Positions 34,243 through 43,075 of a DNA stretch of 64,000 nucleotides are shown here, one piece after another. Position 1 is the stretch's first letter; each line of letters starts with the position of its first letter. Below the pieces are notes generated by a model. It saw only the letters and a program-made list of their open reading frames with translations, was not told the DNA's origin and made no database searches. The DNA is from Algoriphagus winogradskyi (lineage in GTDB: Bacteria > Bacteroidota > Bacteroidia > Cytophagales > Cyclobacteriaceae): NCBI RefSeq assembly GCF_900182815.1, contig NZ_FXUA01000002.1, forward strand, positions 186,001 to 250,000. The letters are read 5' to 3'. The translations under genes were made by a program, and so were the position numbers.

Positions 34243-35193
34243 ATGAACACTGCTTTTCCAACAATCGATGATATTCAAGCTGCACACGATCGCATTCAGC
34301 CTTTTATTCACCGCACACCTATTTTGACTTCATCAGCAATCAATGAGATCGCAGGATGTCAGATTTTTTTTAAGTGTGAGAACTTCCAAAAAGTTGGAGC
34401 ATTCAAAGCTCGAGGAGCGGCAAATGCAGTGATGAAACTTACGGATTCACAAAAATCAAAAGGAGTAGCAACCCACAGCAGCGGAAATCATGCGGCGGCT
34501 TTAGCTAGGGCGGCTTCTGTCGCTGGGATTCCAGCTTACATTGTAATGCCTTCAAATGCTCCGGAAATCAAAAAGAAAGCTGTTAAAGGCTATGGTGGTG
34601 AAATCATAGAATGTGAGCCTAACCTGAAAGCCCGAGAGACTACCTTAGAAAGTGTGGTTGAAAGAACCGGAGCTACTTTTATTCCTCCTTATGATTTCAT
34701 GGACGTGATCGAAGGACAGGCAACTTGCGCTCTTGAGCTAATCGAAGATCAAAGCGATCTAGATATTATAATGGCTCCGGTCGGCGGTGGAGGTTTGCTA
34801 GGTGGAACGGCGCTAACGGCACATTACCTAAATTCAAACATAAAAGTAATCGCTGCCGAACCTCAGGGGGCCGACGATGCATTTCAGTCTTTCCACGCTG
34901 GAAAAATCATTCCTCAATCAGGCCCAAACACCATTGCAGATGGATTATTGACTTCGCTGGGAGTTTTGAATTTTGAACTGATAAAAGCCTATGTTTCGGA
35001 TATTTTGTTAGCCACAGATCCGCAAATCATAGAAGCAATGCGATTGATTTATGAGCGCATGAAAATAGTCATAGAACCTTCTTGTGCTGTTCCCTTAGCA
35101 GCTCTGCTTGCAAATCAAGATAGATTCCGAGGAAAAAAAGTCGGTATTATCCTTTCCGGAGGTAATGTAGATTTGGGAAAATTGCCTTTTTAA
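34243..35193 (+). CDS. PLP-dependent threonine/serine dehydratase-racemase family
   Basis: A 316-residue fold-type II PLP enzyme of the serine racemase / threo-3-hydroxyaspartate dehydratase / catabolic threonine dehydratase group. The Schiff-base lysine is in FQKVGAFKARGAANAV (near residue 54), the substrate loop is HSSGNHAAAL (near 79), the phosphate cradle is GGGGLLGG (near 184), and SGGNVDL is at the C-terminus. It lacks the ACT-like regulatory domain of biosynthetic IlvA. The exact substrate is not determinable. Confidence 0.92.
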   Translation: MNTAFPTIDDIQAAHDRIQPFIHRTPILTSSAINEIAGCQIFFKCENFQKVGAFKARGAANAVMKLTDSQKSKGVATHSSGNHAAALARAASVAGIPAYIVMPSNAPEIKKKAVKGYGGEIIECEPNLKARETTLESVVERTGATFIPPYDFMDVIEGQATCALELIEDQSDLDIIMAPVGGGGLLGGTALTAHYLNSNIKVIAAEPQGADDAFQSFHAGKIIPQSGPNTIADGLLTSLGVLNFELIKAYVSDILLATDPQIIEAMRLIYERMKIVIEPSCAVPLAALLANQDRFRGKKVGIILSGGNVDLGKLPF

Positions 35194-35199
35194 TCAATT

Positions 35200-38163
35200 C
35201 TACTTTTTCTTGCCCATTGCTTCATAAATGATATCATGAATATCAGTACGAATTCCTTCTTTTAGCAGCTTGGTGTTGGTTGCATCTGGGTAGACGCGAT
35301 TGGAAAGAAAGATATAAATCAGATTATTATCCGGATCGGCCCATACACAGGTTCCTGTAAAGCCAGTGTGTCCAAAGGTTGATTTTGGAGCCAAATCTCC
35401 TGCTGAACCTCCACTCCCTACTTCAGTATTTGGCTTATCCCAACCCCAACCTCTACGGCTTTGGCGGGATTGATTTTTGGTGAATTTTTCCACCGTCTCC
35501 GGACGGATCAGATTCACACCCCCATAATTGCCTCCATTCAGCATCATTTGCATCATCACTGCCAGGTCATTTGCTTTGCCAAAAAGCCCAGCATGGCCCG
35601 CTACTCCGCCATACATCGCAGCGCCCTGATCGTGTACATATCCCTGTACCTGTCTTTTTCTCCAGGTGATATCATTTTCGGTCGGTGCTATATTATCAAT
35701 CGGTATCTTCAAAGCCGGATTGAAAGTCATCGTGTTAAGACCTAAAGGGGCATAGAAATTTTGATCCAAAAAGGTTTCTAAAGGTTGATTTACCACTCTT
35801 TCAACCACCGCCTGCATCAAATACATTGTGAGATCAGAGTACACATATTTATGTTTGCTAGCTCCCCGTGGAATCGGGGTAACTTTTGATTCTATAGTCC
35901 AATGCCAGATGCTGTCACGTAGCGCATCCATTCCATACATATCATTGGAGACTGGCCTTGTAAATCCTGGCGCTGCATTAGGTTTGTAATAATCACCTCG
36001 CCATTGTCCAGCTTCTACGGTTCTTGCATAGTAGGGGATAAATGCCACCAGCCCTGCTTCATGAGCCATCACATCACTAAGGATCATTTTACCTTTATTG
36101 GTGCCTTTGAGCTCTGGCAAATAGTCTTCCAGCGTATTTCCCATATCCAATTCACCCCTACTTTCCAAAAACATCACCGCCTGGGTTGTTGCCAAAACCT
36201 TTGTAATGGAAGCTAAATCAAAAACAGTTTCAGAGTTCACCTCAGGGCTGGACTTGTATTCCAGTTTTCCATAAGATCTTTCAAAAACCACTTTCCCATC
36301 CTTTACTACCATTACATTCGCACCCGGAGTAGCTTGAATTCGAATTGCTTTTTCCGCAACAGCATCGATTTTATCCAAAATTTTACCATCTAAGCCTACG
36401 CTTTCCGGCGTACTATAAGAAAGTCTACTGCTTGGAGCCAAATATCCCCCCACTCCATGCGCAAATTGCTCATTTACTGAAACAGGTAAAATACCTTTGG
36501 CAGCCCTGCCTCCGAATAAAATCTGGGGAGCTAATTCCTGAGTTACCTGATTGTTTTCATAGGCAAAAACTACATTACCTAGCCCCTGCAACTGTTCAGA
36601 AGCATAAGCATTTCCGAAAAGTACCGTAACAACTTTTTGTCTTTTCGCTAAATCTTTGATCAGCTGCACATCAGCCGGAGCTACACCGAACTTACGTCTA
36701 GGACTATTGGTCACTCCCATCAAACCCACTACAATCACATCGTAATCTTCTAATTGCTTCAGCGTATTGTTATGAGTTGTTTCATTAGCTGCTTTGTCGA
36801 TCTTGAAATGATCAAACTTGGTGTATTTGCTGAGGTATTTTTGAAATTCTTTACCCTCATCCCCAATACTCAAACTTGCAAATGAATTCAAATCCAGGTT
36901 TTTGAATGGGATTAAGTCGTCCTTATTGGTTGCCACAGTGAAGGCGTCAGCATAAAGGCTCTCGATGATTACCTCAGTCTCAGGAGTATCCAATCGATCT
37001 ACTAGTTTGTAGGTATTGATTGGTTTGTAATTATTCAATCCCGCCCAATACTTCGCCTTTAATATTTTCTTAACTCTTCTGTCTATTTCTTTCTCAGTAA
37101 TTCTTCCATCGGCTACTGCCTGCTTGATCAGCATTTTGGCTTTTGGGACATCTTGGGAATAAAGCAATACATCATTTCCTGCCAATAATGCTTTCAAATC
37201 CACCTCACCTGGAGCATTTGCTACTGCCACACCTTTCATGTTTAGTGCGTCAGTGAAAATCAAACCTTGAAAATTCATTCGGTTTTGCAGGAGGTCTGTC
37301 ACGACTTTTTTAGAAAGGCTAGTTGCTATGTTGCCTTCATCATCTAAACTTGGGACGTTCAAATGAGCTACCATCACCGACATCAAGTTTTCTTTGAATA
37401 GCTCTTGATAAGGGTACAAATCCACATCCCAAATCTGATGCTCGGGATTCTTGATCACAGGCAAAGAATAATGACTATCCGCTTCTGTGTCTCCATGACC
37501 AGGGAAATGTTTAGCGTTTGCAATCACTCCATTGTCCTGAAGGCCTTTCATATAAGAAACAGCATGCTGTGCTACCACTTCTTTTTCTCCCCCAAAGGCA
37601 CGATATCCGATTACCGGGTTATCCGGATTCGAATTCACATCCACCACGGGAGCAAAATTGATGTGCATTCCCAATTCTTTAAATTGTCGGGCCATTTCTT
37701 TTCCCATAGCATACACTAGCTTTTCATCCTGCACAGCTCCCAAAGTCATTGCCTTAGGAAAGTCAGGTACGGAGTCCAAGCGCATGCTTATTCCCCATTC
37801 GGCATCCATGGCTATAAAAAGTGGGGTTTTGGATTGTGCCTGGTAATAATTGGTAAGGCGGGCTTGTCTATCCGGGCCGCCTTGAAAAAAAATCAACCCG
37901 CCGAGATTCTCAGATTTTATTAGCTCACTAATTTCATTTACGTGAGCCTGATCCTTATTGGAATAGGCAGCAACCATAAAAAGTTGCCCTAATCGCTCCT
38001 CAAAGGTCAAACTGTTAAATACAGAATCTACCCAATTAAGTTGGGATATTGGATCGGTGGAAATCAATGGATCCTCTATTAATAATGATTCGTCGAGTTT
38101 TCCAGAGGAAAAAGTAAGTCCAATAAAACCTATTGCTAAAACTCTCCAAAGCTTGCTGCTCAT
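35200..38163 (-). CDS. Glycoside hydrolase 3 / beta-lactamase-fold fusion
   Basis: A 987-residue exported two-domain protein. After a signal peptide comes a GH3 N-acetylglucosaminidase-like domain (about 30-390) with the NagZ-type KHFPGHGDTEADSHYSLP loop carrying the catalytic His, and FTDALNMKGV with the nucleophile Asp; a GH3 C-terminal domain follows (to about 590). The last 390 residues are a serine beta-lactamase/DD-peptidase fold with SITK, YSDL in place of YxN, and GHTGFTGT. The pairing suggests peptidoglycan recycling or remodelling outside the cytoplasm. Confidence 0.93.
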   Translation of the reverse strand: MSSKLWRVLAIGFIGLTFSSGKLDESLLIEDPLISTDPISQLNWVDSVFNSLTFEERLGQLFMVAAYSNKDQAHVNEISELIKSENLGGLIFFQGGPDRQARLTNYYQAQSKTPLFIAMDAEWGISMRLDSVPDFPKAMTLGAVQDEKLVYAMGKEMARQFKELGMHINFAPVVDVNSNPDNPVIGYRAFGGEKEVVAQHAVSYMKGLQDNGVIANAKHFPGHGDTEADSHYSLPVIKNPEHQIWDVDLYPYQELFKENLMSVMVAHLNVPSLDDEGNIATSLSKKVVTDLLQNRMNFQGLIFTDALNMKGVAVANAPGEVDLKALLAGNDVLLYSQDVPKAKMLIKQAVADGRITEKEIDRRVKKILKAKYWAGLNNYKPINTYKLVDRLDTPETEVIIESLYADAFTVATNKDDLIPFKNLDLNSFASLSIGDEGKEFQKYLSKYTKFDHFKIDKAANETTHNNTLKQLEDYDVIVVGLMGVTNSPRRKFGVAPADVQLIKDLAKRQKVVTVLFGNAYASEQLQGLGNVVFAYENNQVTQELAPQILFGGRAAKGILPVSVNEQFAHGVGGYLAPSSRLSYSTPESVGLDGKILDKIDAVAEKAIRIQATPGANVMVVKDGKVVFERSYGKLEYKSSPEVNSETVFDLASITKVLATTQAVMFLESRGELDMGNTLEDYLPELKGTNKGKMILSDVMAHEAGLVAFIPYYARTVEAGQWRGDYYKPNAAPGFTRPVSNDMYGMDALRDSIWHWTIESKVTPIPRGASKHKYVYSDLTMYLMQAVVERVVNQPLETFLDQNFYAPLGLNTMTFNPALKIPIDNIAPTENDITWRKRQVQGYVHDQGAAMYGGVAGHAGLFGKANDLAVMMQMMLNGGNYGGVNLIRPETVEKFTKNQSRQSRRGWGWDKPNTEVGSGGSAGDLAPKSTFGHTGFTGTCVWADPDNNLIYIFLSNRVYPDATNTKLLKEGIRTDIHDIIYEAMGKKK

Positions 38164-38225
38164 TCCAGGGTAAATTTTTAATCCTTAACTTTTAAAATAA
38201 ATTTGTACGGAAGACTGATTTTCAC

Positions 38226-38250
38226 AGCGAATATGAATTTTCATATCGCT
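38226..38250. repeat. Imperfect palindrome in a divergent spacer
   Basis: AGCGAATATGAA and TTCATATCGCT are complementary apart from one extra A. The hairpin or operator lies about 60 bases upstream of the GH3 gene start in the 280-base spacer shared with the mutL operon. The rest of the spacer shows no gene or clear promoter. Confidence 0.4.
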
Positions 38251-38443
38251 TACCGTTTTCCAAGTGTGCATCCTGAAGCTGGATGAAATCATTTGATTAT
38301 TGAAGTTACTAAAGATAAGGCAACATCGGGTCGTAATTAAGGTTAAAAAGGGCATAAATTTGATGTCTGGTTAATCGATCCGGAACTTATTCCTTCTCGG
38401 TGCTTTTACTTAACGTGACACTCGAATTAAAATTTAATAAGTC

Positions 38444-38857
38444 ATGAAATTTCCATCCGTATTTCGAACTGCCGCTCCAATGAGATTTGATATCAAACCT
38501 AGGTATTATGATCCGGTGAGAGAGGAAATCGAGCAAAGAACCTCTCAAATTAAAAGAGATCTGGAGGCTCAGGGCTTGTTGGATAAGGATGAGTTGACTT
38601 CACGTGAAATTGGATCCTATGGTGCGGGTATTCGAGGCTCTTTTGCGCAGCACAAGGGGATTAAAGAACGAGACGGAGTAAATATGTTTGCCTCTACGGC
38701 CATGATCCGCACGTTCATTTTTCTATTGCTTCTCGGATCTATCTTTGGCTATGTTTATTTAGGTCCAGTAATATTTGAATACATGGCCTACGCAGTAGCT
38801 CTTGTGGCTGCGATCTATTTTTTCTTCAGGCTAAAACCCAAGAAGAAATATGAGTGA
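38444..38857 (+). CDS. Conserved membrane protein preceding mutL
   Basis: A 137-residue protein with a soluble N-terminal part containing the conserved FDIKPRYYDPVREEIEQR segment and two C-terminal membrane helices (about 87-104 and 111-128), ending in a KPKKKYE tail. The same arrangement directly before mutL is common in Bacteroidota; some databases mislabel it as a riboflavin synthase subunit. It overlaps mutL by eight bases, so translation is coupled. Function unknown. Confidence 0.88.
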   Translation: MKFPSVFRTAAPMRFDIKPRYYDPVREEIEQRTSQIKRDLEAQGLLDKDELTSREIGSYGAGIRGSFAQHKGIKERDGVNMFASTAMIRTFIFLLLLGSIFGYVYLGPVIFEYMAYAVALVAAIYFFFRLKPKKKYE

Positions 38858-40697
38858 TATTATTCAACTCCTTCCCGATGCGATCGCTAATCAAATCGCA
38901 GCAGGAGAAGTAGTTCAAAGACCGGCATCTGCACTAAAGGAGCTTCTGGAAAATGCAGTAGATGCTGGTGCTACCCAAGTTCAGGTGGTGGTAAAAGAAT
39001 CCGGAAAACAGCTAATCCAAGTAATTGATAACGGAAAAGGTATGTCTGCTACCGATGCTCGTATGAGTTTTGAACGTCATGCCACTTCTAAAATCCGTAG
39101 CTCAAATGACCTCTTTTCTATCCGAACTTTTGGGTTTCGCGGGGAGGCATTAGCCTCGATTGCAGCGGTAGCTCAGGTGGAATTAAAGACCCGACAAGCA
39201 GAATCAGAACTTGGCACATTGATCCAAATCGAAGGGTCTGAGGTTAAAAAACAAGAACCATTCGCAGGAAATGTGGGGACTTCGGTTTCTATGAAAAATC
39301 TGTTTTATAATGTTCCTGCCCGAAGAAATTTCCTAAAATCAAATCCCGTCGAAATGCGTCACATCGTGGATGAATTTCAGCGGGTAGCGCTTTCTTATAA
39401 TGAAATTGGCTTTTCACTTTTTCAGCAAGATCTCGAAGTATATAGTCTCACCCCGGGTAAACTCAGTCATAGGATAGTTGGCCTTTTTGGTAAAAACTAC
39501 CAAGGTCAACTGGTGCCTTGCGAGGAACTGACTCCACATGTAAATGTGAAAGGCTACATAGGTAAACCTGAAAATGCCAAAAAAACCCGAGGTGAGCAGT
39601 TTTTCTTTGTGAACAATCGCTTCATCAAATCCAGCTACTTGAATCATGCAGTGAGCTCAGCTTTCGAAGGTTTGTTGCAATCAGATCAACATCCATTCTA
39701 TGTTCTTTTCCTGGAAATTGACCCTTCTCACATAGATATCAATGTTCATCCGACTAAAACGGAAATCAAATTTGACGATGAGCGAACGATCTATGCGGTC
39801 ATTCGATCTGCGGTAAAACAAGCCTTAGGCGCGCATCACGTAGTACCTTCACTGGACTTTAGCTTGGATGTAAATTTCAACGAAAAATGGGACAAGGATC
39901 CAGAAAAAAAGGCTCAGGTAGATCGGGAATACAGTTATAAATCCTTCAATACACCTGAGTTCAAGCAGGCCAGCACTTCAGGCTGGGAAAGGCTATTTGA
40001 AGGAACTCAACAAGAAACTAAAGCAATCGAAAGATCCACTCAATCCGAAGAAACAGAAGTTTTAACTTTTGAAAGCAGAGCCAAACCAGACGATGCCACG
40101 GAGTTTATTCCTAGGCCCACCGAAACTGAGTCCACTGGGACAACATTCCAAGTAGAGCTAAGCTATGTGGTCGCGCAGATGTCGACAGGGTTTTTGATTA
40201 TCGACCAGCAGACGGCTCATGAGCGAATTCTATACGAGCGCTATTTGCGTCAGCTGAAACTCGCACAAGGCACTTCTCAGCAATGTCTTTTTCCGCCGAC
40301 TGTCAACCTCGGACCTTCCGATTATGCTTTGGTGATGGATATCATGCCTGAGTTGCATAGCCTGGGTTTTATGGTTTCGGAGTTTGGAAAAGACACCGTA
40401 CTTATTCAAGGCGTCCCGGCAGACTTGCCTGTTAAAAATGAAAAGGAGCTTTTCGAAGGACTTCTAGAGCAGTACAAGCATTTCAAAAGTGAGCTTTCGC
40501 TCGACACCAGAGAAAATCTAGCTCGTTCTTTGGCGCGAAAATCGTCCTTGAAAAAAGGGCAAAAACTAAATTCACAAGAAATGGAAACACTAGTTGGGCA
40601 GCTTTTTGCCTGTCAAAATCCAAATTATGGGCTGGGAGGGAACAAAACCTTCGTGAAATTAGATTTAAGCAGTATTCATTCCTTCTTCGGCAAATAG
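38850..40697 (+). CDS. mutL: DNA mismatch repair protein MutL
   Basis: Mismatch-repair ATPase, 615 residues. The GHKL N-terminal domain has NQIAAGEVVQRPASALKELLENAVDAGA, DNGKGM and GFRGEALASI. A linker of low conservation spans about 340-430. The C-terminal domain has IDQQTAHERILYE, close to the endonuclease motif DQHA(x)2E(x)4E but with Gln and Thr replacing His and Ala, so nicking activity is uncertain. It is second in a four-gene operon, with one base before the first rhomboid gene. Confidence 0.97.
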   Translation: MSDIIQLLPDAIANQIAAGEVVQRPASALKELLENAVDAGATQVQVVVKESGKQLIQVIDNGKGMSATDARMSFERHATSKIRSSNDLFSIRTFGFRGEALASIAAVAQVELKTRQAESELGTLIQIEGSEVKKQEPFAGNVGTSVSMKNLFYNVPARRNFLKSNPVEMRHIVDEFQRVALSYNEIGFSLFQQDLEVYSLTPGKLSHRIVGLFGKNYQGQLVPCEELTPHVNVKGYIGKPENAKKTRGEQFFFVNNRFIKSSYLNHAVSSAFEGLLQSDQHPFYVLFLEIDPSHIDINVHPTKTEIKFDDERTIYAVIRSAVKQALGAHHVVPSLDFSLDVNFNEKWDKDPEKKAQVDREYSYKSFNTPEFKQASTSGWERLFEGTQQETKAIERSTQSEETEVLTFESRAKPDDATEFIPRPTETESTGTTFQVELSYVVAQMSTGFLIIDQQTAHERILYERYLRQLKLAQGTSQQCLFPPTVNLGPSDYALVMDIMPELHSLGFMVSEFGKDTVLIQGVPADLPVKNEKELFEGLLEQYKHFKSELSLDTRENLARSLARKSSLKKGQKLNSQEMETLVGQLFACQNPNYGLGGNKTFVKLDLSSIHSFFGK

Positions 40698-40698
40698 C

Positions 40699-41490
40699 AT
40701 GTTTAGAAATATTACACCGGTAGTAAAAAACCTTCTTCTTATTAATGTAGGGCTACTTATTGTGTCCAGCTTTATCTTTCCTCAGTTAAATCAGTGGTTT
40801 GCATTATACTACATTCATAGCCACTATTTCCAGCCTTTTCAGTTTCTGACCTACATGTTTATGCATGCCGATTTTTGGCATTTGTTCGGTAATATGTTTG
40901 GGTTAATGATTTTTGGCCCACTGCTTGAGCAGTTTTTGGGGCCAAAGAAATTGTTGACATTATGGATGGTTTGCGGTATAGGGTCGGGAGTGCTTTATTC
41001 AGGATATACTGCTTACCGAATGAACAATCTGGAGGAAAAAGTGGCGATGTTCCAAAACAATCCCAACCCTGATTCCTTCAATCAATTAGTGATTCAAAAC
41101 AAGGGGTTTTTCAAGCGGACTATTTATGATTTTGTAGATGATTATAGCCGTAATCCTGATGATCCAAATAAAATCAGTCAAGCAAATCAAACCTTAGAGG
41201 CGATCCTCGAAGTTCAGGCAAATGTACCTATGGTAGGTGCCTCAGGCGCTCTTTTTGGTGTTTTGATAGCTTTTGCCATGCTTTTCCCCAATACTCAATT
41301 ATTCTTACTCTTTCCGCCGATTCCTATCAAAGCAAAATATATGGTGCTTTTCTACAGCCTTTATACCATATATAACGTATTTGTAAATAATCCGCTGGAT
41401 AACGTAGCCCACTTTGCTCACCTCAGTGGATTGGTGATTGGAGGAGTCTTGGTTTACTTCTGGAAAAAAGACAGAAACAGTTTTTATTAA
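40699..41490 (+). CDS. Rhomboid intramembrane serine protease 1
   Basis: A 263-residue rhomboid with about six helices. Visible marks: HADFWHLFGNMFGLMIFG (the HxxxN segment, near 54), the nucleophile Ser in VGASGALFGVL (near 180) and the catalytic His in NVAHFAHLSGLVIGG (near 240). A hydrophilic insertion of about 65 residues (near 105-170) lies between helices, longer than usual. It starts one base after mutL and two bases before a second rhomboid. Substrates unknown. Confidence 0.93.
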   Translation: MFRNITPVVKNLLLINVGLLIVSSFIFPQLNQWFALYYIHSHYFQPFQFLTYMFMHADFWHLFGNMFGLMIFGPLLEQFLGPKKLLTLWMVCGIGSGVLYSGYTAYRMNNLEEKVAMFQNNPNPDSFNQLVIQNKGFFKRTIYDFVDDYSRNPDDPNKISQANQTLEAILEVQANVPMVGASGALFGVLIAFAMLFPNTQLFLLFPPIPIKAKYMVLFYSLYTIYNVFVNNPLDNVAHFAHLSGLVIGGVLVYFWKKDRNSFY

Positions 41491-41492
41491 TT

Positions 41493-42434
41493 ATGTACGG
41501 TAACTTTTGGGATAATCTTCGGAACGCATTCAAACACAGCGACAACAGCCTCTTTAAGCTGATTGCGATCAATATTTTAGTGTTTTTTGTTGTGCTGGTT
41601 TTCCGGGTGTTTATGACTATCGGTGGACTAGGAGAGTTGTATTCTACAGTGCTAGGATATCTGATGATGCCAGCTTCCCTTCCTAGATTGGCGACGCAGC
41701 CTTGGAGTATGTTTACTTACATGTTTCTACACGAAGGGATATTCCACATCCTCTTCAACATGCTTTTCCTCTATTGGTTTGGTCAGCTGATCCATCAATT
41801 TCTTGGAAGCCGTAAACTTGCCAATCTGTACATCCTTGGTGGACTTGCCGGTGCAGCATTTTATGTGCTCATTTACAATTTAGCCCCTTTTTTTAGTCAG
41901 TCTGTAGATAGTTCTTTGATGCTTGGAGCTAGTGCTGGCGTATTTGCTATTGTCGCCGGAGCTGCGACACTCTCGCCAAACACTACCTTCTTTCTTCTAT
42001 TACTTGGACCGGTAAAAATCAAATACATCGCAATTTTCTATGTGATCTTATCTTTTGCTAATTCTGCTGGCGCAAATGCAGGAGGAGAATTAGCTCACCT
42101 TGGTGGGGCACTTCTTGGTTACTTATATATTGTTCAGCTGCGCAAAGGAATAGATTGGGGTGTGCCTGTTCAGAAAGTAGGGATATTCTTTGAGGATCTT
42201 TTTTCTGGAAGAAAAAGCAAGGTAAAAGTATCCTATCGTAGTAAAGCCAAAACCTCTAGCGGTGGAGGATTTTCGTCTTTTAAAAAGGCGACAAAATCCA
42301 CATCAGCCCAAGTTAGTTCTGACGAAGCAACTCAGGAGGAAATTGATAAGATTCTAGATAAAATCGCGGATAGAGGCTACGAAGCTTTGAATAAAGAAGA
42401 GAAGCGGAAGTTATTTGAGTTTTCGAAAAAGTAG
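41493..42434 (+). CDS. Rhomboid intramembrane serine protease 2
   Basis: A 313-residue rhomboid: LHEGIFHILFNMLFLYWFGQ, nucleophile Ser in LGASAGVFAIVAG (near 150) and catalytic His in GELAHLGGALLGYLY (near 200). After the membrane core comes a basic, serine-rich tail and a short C-terminal helical domain (EEIDKILDKIADRGYEALNKEEKRKLFEFSKK) typical of Bacteroidota rhomboids. Last gene of the operon, with two bases separating it from the first rhomboid; the two share little outside motifs, so they are old paralogues. Confidence 0.94.
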   Translation: MYGNFWDNLRNAFKHSDNSLFKLIAINILVFFVVLVFRVFMTIGGLGELYSTVLGYLMMPASLPRLATQPWSMFTYMFLHEGIFHILFNMLFLYWFGQLIHQFLGSRKLANLYILGGLAGAAFYVLIYNLAPFFSQSVDSSLMLGASAGVFAIVAGAATLSPNTTFFLLLLGPVKIKYIAIFYVILSFANSAGANAGGELAHLGGALLGYLYIVQLRKGIDWGVPVQKVGIFFEDLFSGRKSKVKVSYRSKAKTSSGGGFSSFKKATKSTSAQVSSDEATQEEIDKILDKIADRGYEALNKEEKRKLFEFSKK

Positions 42435-42469
42435 CAAGTACTTTGACATAAGACTTTAGACTGCTGCAA

Positions 42470-42532
42470 CTTGCTCTTCTATCTTAGCTCTCGACACTAG
42501 TGTCTTATATCTAAAGTCTTAAGTCTTGATAC
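42470..42532 (+). repeat. Heptamer tandem array, nine units
   Basis: Nine gapless 7-base units ending in TC or AC, from CTTGCTC through TTCTATC, TTAGCTC, TCGACAC, TAGTGTC, TTATATC, TAAAGTC and TTAAGTC to TTGATAC. The pattern is TNNNNWC and several units recur in the arrays at 27057 and 51787. It fills the spacer between two convergent genes. Confidence 0.7.
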
Positions 42533-42538
42533 TTTAAA

Positions 42539-43015
42539 TTACAATGGTAAAGCTAAGCCAACTCTAAATCCAACTTCCCTTGGATAGGGACTTTGGAAGC
42601 GGAATTCGGTACTCAACCCGATACCTTCAGTTAATGCAATATAGGCACCCACTCCCATATTAGCTCCCTTCGAGTTGCGTCTTGCACCCGCTCCATCCGG
42701 CTGAGTATCTTGCCAAGTTTGACTGTAGCCTGCCATGAAATAAAGCTGTGATGCGCCCTCTGACACATAATATCGAAGATCTGCACTGAAGTTACTTTCT
42801 TTGCCCACCTGTGGAAAAACAAAAGTAAAACTCGGCATCAGTGCGAATTTGTCTACAAAGAAATATTCAATCCCCGCTCCAGCGCCAAAGTTATTGTATC
42901 GCAATCCGTAGGTTCCATATCCGTGAAAGCGGGCATTTCCCTGCTCTTGAGATTGGGCAATAGCTACAAAAGAGAGCATTAAAGTGGCGCAAAAAATCAG
43001 TAAAGCCTTTTTCAT
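42539..43015 (-). CDS. Small outer-membrane beta-barrel protein
   Basis: A 158-residue exported protein with a signal peptide ending AIAQ and alternating strands typical of an eight-stranded OmpX/OmpW-like barrel: YGTYGLRYNNFGAGAGIEYFF, FALMPSFTFVF, ADLRYYV, LYFMAGYSQTW, GANMGVGAYIAL, LSTEFRFQSP and a final GFRVGLALPL. Role unknown. It follows the large MG2/plug gene by 60 bases on the same strand and may share its transcript. Confidence 0.85.
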   Translation of the reverse strand: MKKALLIFCATLMLSFVAIAQSQEQGNARFHGYGTYGLRYNNFGAGAGIEYFFVDKFALMPSFTFVFPQVGKESNFSADLRYYVSEGASQLYFMAGYSQTWQDTQPDGAGARRNSKGANMGVGAYIALTEGIGLSTEFRFQSPYPREVGFRVGLALPL

Positions 43016-43075
43016 AAATATTCAGGTTAACATATGGGTTAGAAATTAGCTGAGATTAGGAAATAAAACAATTCC

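Noticed and set aside
42470..42532. CRISPR array
   Set aside because: Units are 7 bases, imperfect and without spacers or cas genes.
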